NCBI GenBank assembly: GCA_020636075.1 | Contig: JACJYO010000010.1 | Location: 151,013 to 215,012 of the forward strand | Origin: Lewinellaceae bacterium | GTDB lineage: Bacteria > Bacteroidota > Bacteroidia > Chitinophagales > Saprospiraceae | Length of the DNA stretch: 64,000 nt | Reading direction: 5' to 3' | Part shown: positions 60,262 to 64,000 of the stretch, one piece after another | Position numbering within the stretch: the stretch's first letter is position 1 | Layout of the letters: every line of letters begins with the position of its first letter | Translations under genes and position numbers: made by a program | The notes under the pieces: generated by a model | Databases searched by the model: none | What the model was told of the DNA's origin: nothing | Seen by the model: the letters and a program-made list of their open reading frames with translations, nothing else

Positions 60262-61644
60262 ATGGCAAAGCGCAAACCATACAACACCAGCAACCCACCC
60301 GCCCAGCCATTCGTACCCATTCCACCACCACTTCGGGTGCTTGTGCTGTATGCCCTGGGGCAATTTGGTTGGTCGTTGGCCAGTTTCGGCGTAGCCAACC
60401 TGCTCATCTACTTTTACATGCCGCCTGAAACCGGAGAATCCTTTTTTCCAACGTTTATTCATCAGGGAGCGGTATTGGGCGTGCTGACGCTGATTGGTCT
60501 GCTAAGTGCCGGGGGGCGGGTATTCGACGCGCTCATCGACCCGATTGTGGCGAATTGGAGTGATCGCTCTACGGCGGCCGTTGGTAAGCGCCGCTGGTTT
60601 ATGCGTTATGGCGCCCTGCCGTTTGTGGTGAGCAGCTTTTTAGTGTTTTACCCGCTTGGGGTGGGGGAGAGCGCCGGCAATTTCATGTGGCTGGCGCTTT
60701 GCCTGGCTGCGTACTATTTTTTCTTCACCTTTTATGTTATTCCGTACACGGCGCTCATCGCCGAACTTGGACATTCGTCCAAAGACCGGATGCTGATCAG
60801 CACTTTACTTTCGGTGGCTTGGGCACTGGGGTTTGTGGCTGGAAACAGTACCTACGCGCTGCAAAGTTTATTTGAACAACAAGGGAAATCGCCCGAAGTG
60901 GCGTTTCAAACCTCCTTGGCCTTGCTTAACGGGGTTGCCCTGGTTTTTTTGTTGCTGCCCGCTTTTTTCCTGAATGAAAAACGCTACGCTCGCCAACAGG
61001 ACTCTGAACTGAGTATTTGGAATGCCCTTTTGGCCGTTTTTCGGAATCAGAATTTCCGGCGTTTCCTGAGTTCCGATTTATTGTATTGGCTGGCGCTCAC
61101 CTTTATCCAACTTGGTGTGGGCTTTTACACAACGTTGTTGCTCGGACTTGATAAAGGCTATGCTTTTGTATTTTCCCTGGTCAGTTTTCTGGCCAGTTTC
61201 CTCTACTACGTGCCGGTGAATGCGCTGGTCAAACGATTTGGGAAAAAACGGCTTTTACTAGTCGCTTTTCTATTGTTTGCCCTTGTTTTTACAGGAGTAG
61301 CTTTTATAAAAAGTATTCCGTTGCCGCCACTGTGGATACTGTATGGACTGGCTTTGTTTGCGGCAATTCCGCTTGCCGTTTTCGGCATAGTTCCCAACGC
61401 CCTGATCGGCGATGTGGTTGAAGTGGAGGAGTTGCGTACCGGCCAGCGGCTTTCCGGCATGTTTTACGGTGTGCGTGCATTTGTGATGAAGGTGGGGATT
61501 TCCCTGGCCAACCTGATTTTTCCATCACTGTTGTTGCTTGGAAAAAGCCTCGATAATCCCGCCGGCGTGCAGGCTACGGCCTTTGCCGCGGTGGTTTTTT
61601 GCCTTGGAGGCTGGCGGGCTTTATTAATGATGAATGATGAGTGA
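60262..61644 (+). CDS. MFS transporter, GPH/MelB-like
   Basis: 460 residues from the ATG at 60262, with about 12 membrane segments. GGRVFDALIDPIVANWSDRS near residue 85 is the GPH (MelB-type) loop 2-3 motif with the conserved Asp residues for cation-coupled sugar uptake. GIVPNALIGDVVEVEELRTGQRLSGMFYG is the C-half signature. Substrate unknown, probably a glycoside or hexuronide. It begins 41 bp after mrdA, where rodA is often found. Its last residues (MMNDE) are encoded by the heptamer array of element F. Confidence 0.88.
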   Translation: MAKRKPYNTSNPPAQPFVPIPPPLRVLVLYALGQFGWSLASFGVANLLIYFYMPPETGESFFPTFIHQGAVLGVLTLIGLLSAGGRVFDALIDPIVANWSDRSTAAVGKRRWFMRYGALPFVVSSFLVFYPLGVGESAGNFMWLALCLAAYYFFFTFYVIPYTALIAELGHSSKDRMLISTLLSVAWALGFVAGNSTYALQSLFEQQGKSPEVAFQTSLALLNGVALVFLLLPAFFLNEKRYARQQDSELSIWNALLAVFRNQNFRRFLSSDLLYWLALTFIQLGVGFYTTLLLGLDKGYAFVFSLVSFLASFLYYVPVNALVKRFGKKRLLLVAFLLFALVFTGVAFIKSIPLPPLWILYGLALFAAIPLAVFGIVPNALIGDVVEVEELRTGQRLSGMFYGVRAFVMKVGISLANLIFPSLLLLGKSLDNPAGVQATAFAAVVFCLGGWRALLMMNDE

Positions 61645-61707
61645 TGAATAGTTCCATTTTCCAGGGTGATGAACCCATTCATCACTCATCATTCATCACT
61701 CATCATT
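61625..61707. repeat. Heptamer-array hairpin element F
   Basis: Left array (61627-61650: GATGAAT, GATGAGT) ends AATAGTTCC. The right array (61664-61707) starts GGTGATGAACCCA and repeats TCATCAC / TCATCAT in 7-bp steps. About 22 of 27 bases pair. The loop is short. The left arm contains the stop codon of the MFS gene; the right arm contains the stop codon of the gene at 61703-62098. Confidence 0.8.
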
Positions 61708-62098
61708 CTACCTTTTCCGCTTTGTACACAATGTAGTCGGTATCGCCCTGCCAGGGAAAGGCATTGACTTTTTGGCGGTAATAGCAACGCACAGTTTTGC
61801 CTTCCAGGGGCTGGAGTTGTTCATAAACGGCGCTGTTTTTAGCTGAAAATTCCCAGGTGCTTTGCTCAGTCATCATTACACTACCGGCAAGATGTAACTG
61901 GCCTTCATAGGTTTTGAAAAAGACGCCTTTTTTGGAAATTTTGAACAACGTGCCCGAACGAGAACCTTCGCTGATGGTATAGGTTCGGTAAATGTAGTAG
62001 CCCGCAGAGAACAGAAAAAGACCGACTATTCCGGCCCAAAGACCGCGGCGCAGCCATTTTCGGGCGCTTTGTTTTGCTTGATCGAATCTTGTAGACAT
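61703..62098 (-). CDS. Small membrane-anchored protein, unknown function
   Basis: 131 residues. One membrane segment at ~21-40 (LWAGIVGLFLFSAGYYIY), then a soluble domain starting SEGSRSGTLFKISKKGVFFKTYEGQL and ending DYIVYKAEKVE. This arrangement is common in Bacteroidota, where such proteins are sometimes named 6-phosphogluconate dehydrogenase without support. No catalytic motif is seen. It lies downstream of queE on the same strand but is separated by solo arm G, so co-transcription is uncertain. Confidence 0.7.
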   Translation of the reverse strand: MSTRFDQAKQSARKWLRRGLWAGIVGLFLFSAGYYIYRTYTISEGSRSGTLFKISKKGVFFKTYEGQLHLAGSVMMTEQSTWEFSAKNSAVYEQLQPLEGKTVRCYYRQKVNAFPWQGDTDYIVYKAEKVE

Positions 62099-62144
62099 AG
62101 TTTTTTTAAAAAATTATCTGAAAAGGCCAAAGACCAAATAATCA

Positions 62145-62178
62145 GGATGTTGAACCACTCCGCACTCCGTAATCCGCA
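62145..62178. repeat. Heptamer-array element G, solo right arm
   Basis: GTTGAACCA followed by CTCCGCACTCCGTAATCCGC, identical over about 28 bases to the right arm of element A. No complementary left arm is present in the preceding 100 bp. It lies between queE and the downstream gene. Confidence 0.7.
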
Positions 62179-62182
62179 CACG

Positions 62183-62947
62183 TTACACCCCTTTCCGGCT
62201 TCCCCAAATCTGCACATGTAGCCGGTCGGTGTACCGGAAATTGTATTGTTTGCAAACTTCCACCAGCCAGCGCCGGCGTTGCAGGAGTTTTTGCCGGGTA
62301 TTTCCTTCAGGCATGAGCCAGATCTTTTCCGCGGGTATCGAATACTGTGTCATCAACTGGAGCACCTCCTCCAGGTCCGTTTTTTCAGCCAATACAAATT
62401 TGAACAGGGCGCGAACATCCGCTGCAAAGAAACGATACACAGCGGGCTTCTCGCGTAGTTTCCGACCATTGTTACTGTTTTCCAGTTTAGGTGAAACATT
62501 GTATTGGTCGATCATTGCCTGAAACTCCGGCGTCGGCAGGAGGGTGCCGTTTGTTTCCACTTCAAAATGATAATTGGGATCTGTCCGACGGAGCAGGCGC
62601 ATCAGCTGCACCAGGGTGGGCTGCTGGAGCATGGGCTCTCCGCCGGTCAGGATCACGTTTCGGCAGGGATATTGAGCCACTGCCGCTGCTACATCTTCAA
62701 TGGCACACTGCGCGATCCAGGATTTTTTATCAAACTTGGTGTATCCCGGTTTGGCATCATTGGCGTGCTGAAACCGGGTGCCTGTCCAGTTCCAGGTGTA
62801 GTCGGTGTCGCACCAGATGCAATGCAGATTGCACAGGCTGGTGCGGACAAAAACGGAAGGCAGCCCCATGCTTTTTCCCTCTCCCTGTATGGAATAAAAG
62901 ATTTCGGGTTGACCGTTCAGCCTTGCGAGTTTGAGTTTGGTATTCAA
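62183..62947 (-). CDS. queE: 7-carboxy-7-deazaguanine synthase, QueE
   Basis: 254 residues. Radical-SAM protein with the QueE opening YSIQGEGKSMGLPSVFVRTS and the cluster motif CNLHCIWC followed by DTDYTW. VILTGGEPMLQQP is the SAM-binding GGE-type motif, and FEVETNGTLLP lies further on. It converts 6-carboxytetrahydropterin to 7-carboxy-7-deazaguanine in queuosine (or related deazapurine) synthesis. No queC, queD or queF lies in the window, so those genes must be elsewhere. Confidence 0.95.
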   Translation of the reverse strand: MNTKLKLARLNGQPEIFYSIQGEGKSMGLPSVFVRTSLCNLHCIWCDTDYTWNWTGTRFQHANDAKPGYTKFDKKSWIAQCAIEDVAAAVAQYPCRNVILTGGEPMLQQPTLVQLMRLLRRTDPNYHFEVETNGTLLPTPEFQAMIDQYNVSPKLENSNNGRKLREKPAVYRFFAADVRALFKFVLAEKTDLEEVLQLMTQYSIPAEKIWLMPEGNTRQKLLQRRRWLVEVCKQYNFRYTDRLHVQIWGSRKGV

Positions 62948-63129
62948 TTAAAATTAATTTTTTTAGAGGTAAAAGCTACTCGTTGCAGCCTTATGAACCC
63001 TTTGGTTTTTATTTAACCGGCATGCATAAAGTTTGGGTAAAACACGCCATGTTGTGGCCGGAATTGCTCGAGCAGGGTACTGGTATTCTGAAGCCGAATC
63101 TGGTTTTAACTTGCATTAAAATTATTGTC

Positions 63130-63321
63130 ATGCTAAACAATCGAAACAAACAATTTGCCGTGCTGGTGCTGCTGTTTATTGTAGCGCCCGGTATCCACTT
63201 TTTTGTATCGGGCGAAAATCACCTGGTCCCGGAATTTCGCGCTTATCTGGTTGGTGTACAAATTGCGTTGGGCACAGGTTTGGCCCTGTGGTTTTGGAGA
63301 CGGGAAAATCCTGGAAAATAG
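63130..63321 (+). CDS. Small two-helix membrane protein
   Basis: 63 residues from the ATG at 63130; the frame runs further up but without coding character. Two hydrophobic helices (AVLVLLFIVAPGIHFFV and YLVGVQIALGTGLALWFW) are joined by a polar loop, with a basic C-terminus RRENPGK. No family was recognised. It is convergent with the C40-like gene. Confidence 0.55.
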   Translation: MLNNRNKQFAVLVLLFIVAPGIHFFVSGENHLVPEFRAYLVGVQIALGTGLALWFWRRENPGK

Positions 63322-63346
63322 GTTAAAGGTTGCTGCTCTTTGGGCA

Positions 63347-64000
63347 TTAATCAAATAGCGCCGTTTGGCTAAATAGTTCATTTTCCACGGCAGCGCCTTC
63401 GGTTTGGCTATCCTGTGCGGGGGCATCGGGCAGCAGTCGTTTGACTATGCGGAGTTGATGCGTGTACCGGTTTTGTTCCGCGTTGAAGATGCCGAAATGG
63501 TCGAGTTTATCAATCCGCACTTTGCCGGAGGCGTGAATCAGGTAGCAATCGGGCAAAATGATGCCGACATGTCCGATATCGCCTTTGCCGTTGTCAAAAA
63601 AAGCGAGGTCACCGAGTTGGCATTGTTCCATGAAATCGACGGGGCGTCCCTGTGTAACCTGTTGGGGAGCATCGCGCAGGAGGCGGATGCCGGCAATTTT
63701 AAACACCATCTGGATCAGGCCTGAAGCATCGATGCCGAAGGGTGAGCGGCCGCCCCAGAGATAAGGCGCGTGCAGGTAGCGCCGGGCGATCTTGATCACC
63801 CAATCGCCGGTTTGCGGGGCCTGGTTGGGTGTAATTACCGGACCGGAAAACTGAAACGATTGGTCGCCCAACTGGCAACGCAAGCCATCATAGCCCGGCA
63901 GGGCGGCGCCGAGCGTGAGCGGGATAAAATGATCAGCCGCCATCAGGCCTTCCACAAGGGAGAGATTCAGCGCCGAATGTTCTTGGTAAGCGTCGTATTC
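63347..64000 (-). CDS. C40 NlpC/P60-family protein, catalytic Cys replaced; 5' part outside the window
   Basis: The frame is open to the window edge, giving at least 217 residues, so the start is missing. The upstream part resembles the SH3-like domain that precedes NlpC/P60 in Bacteroidota. The C-terminal domain has WGGRSPFGIDASGLIQMVFK, where active enzymes have D-C-S-G; here the nucleophile Cys is Ala (codon GCT). The His motif GDIGHVGII and the third-residue region YLIHASGKVRID are kept. Active members cut gamma-D-Glu-diamino-acid links in peptidoglycan. This copy may bind muropeptides without cutting. Confidence 0.88.
   Translation of the reverse strand, partial: EYDAYQEHSALNLSLVEGLMAADHFIPLTLGAALPGYDGLRCQLGDQSFQFSGPVITPNQAPQTGDWVIKIARRYLHAPYLWGGRSPFGIDASGLIQMVFKIAGIRLLRDAPQQVTQGRPVDFMEQCQLGDLAFFDNGKGDIGHVGIILPDCYLIHASGKVRIDKLDHFGIFNAEQNRYTHQLRIVKRLLPDAPAQDSQTEGAAVENELFSQTALFD

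Overview
The window looks like a chromosomal segment of a Bacteroidota bacterium, most likely of the Saprospiria (Saprospiraceae, Lewinella or Haliscomenobacter type). Three kinds of evidence support this. Two giant surface proteins end in type IX secretion signals and sit beside a PorP/SprF-family gene. The cbb3 oxidase has a fused CcoNO subunit. At least ten genes have a Bacteroidetes-type -7 box (TAnnTTTG) and no clear Shine-Dalgarno sequence. No rRNA, tRNA, CRISPR array, transposase or phage gene was seen. The family-level placement is inference.

Layout. 1-7953: 5' part of a secreted GH30-like glycosidase, a large FG-GAP/ASPIC lipoprotein, a Tat-exported pirin, ubiX, and two coiled-coil genes of unknown role. 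8060-14604: a cbb3 oxidase operon on the minus strand (ccoS, ccoNO, ccoQ, ccoP, ccoG, fixH, a TauE/DsbD_2-like gene) with an intrinsic terminator. 14770-17806: an accessory stretch with two TIR-domain genes and a RelE/ParE-type toxin-antitoxin pair. The second TIR gene is fused to a formylglycine-generating-enzyme (FGE) fold that ends in what looks like a diversity-generating-retroelement variable region. 18254-24036: murB, an unknown secreted protein, a prolyl oligopeptidase and corA. 24636-41517: a four-gene block for surface adhesion or T9SS function: two HYR/cohesin-like giants, a PorP/SprF protein and a PD40-OmpA-SPOR protein. 41651-47868: a ferredoxin, a TIR-TPR-SDR fusion, a TlpA-like lipoprotein, a PspC-like protein and a Tat-dependent sugar epimerase-like protein. 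48174-51196: glycogen synthesis (glgA, glgC). 51300-55432: a vWA protein, dnaN and an M16 homologue lacking its zinc motif. 55691-61644: mreBCD and mrdA, followed by an MFS transporter where rodA is often found. 61703-64000: a small membrane protein, queE, a tiny membrane protein and a C40-family protein whose catalytic Cys is Ala.

Three things stand out. (1) The TIR-FGE gene looks like a hypervariable receptor with a TIR effector domain. Its last ~130 bp are GC-rich, and every departure from an AAC-rich template can be explained by changes at adenine only. No reverse transcriptase lies in the window. (2) Seven intergenic sites carry a family of hairpin elements. Their arms are arrays of ~7-bp units. 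The unit sequence differs from site to site, yet the two arms of each element stay complementary, and a GTTCAMC/GGTGAAC-like motif marks the inner end. (3) The TIR-TPR-SDR fusion joins a TIR domain lacking the usual catalytic Glu to an intact YdfG-like dehydrogenase.
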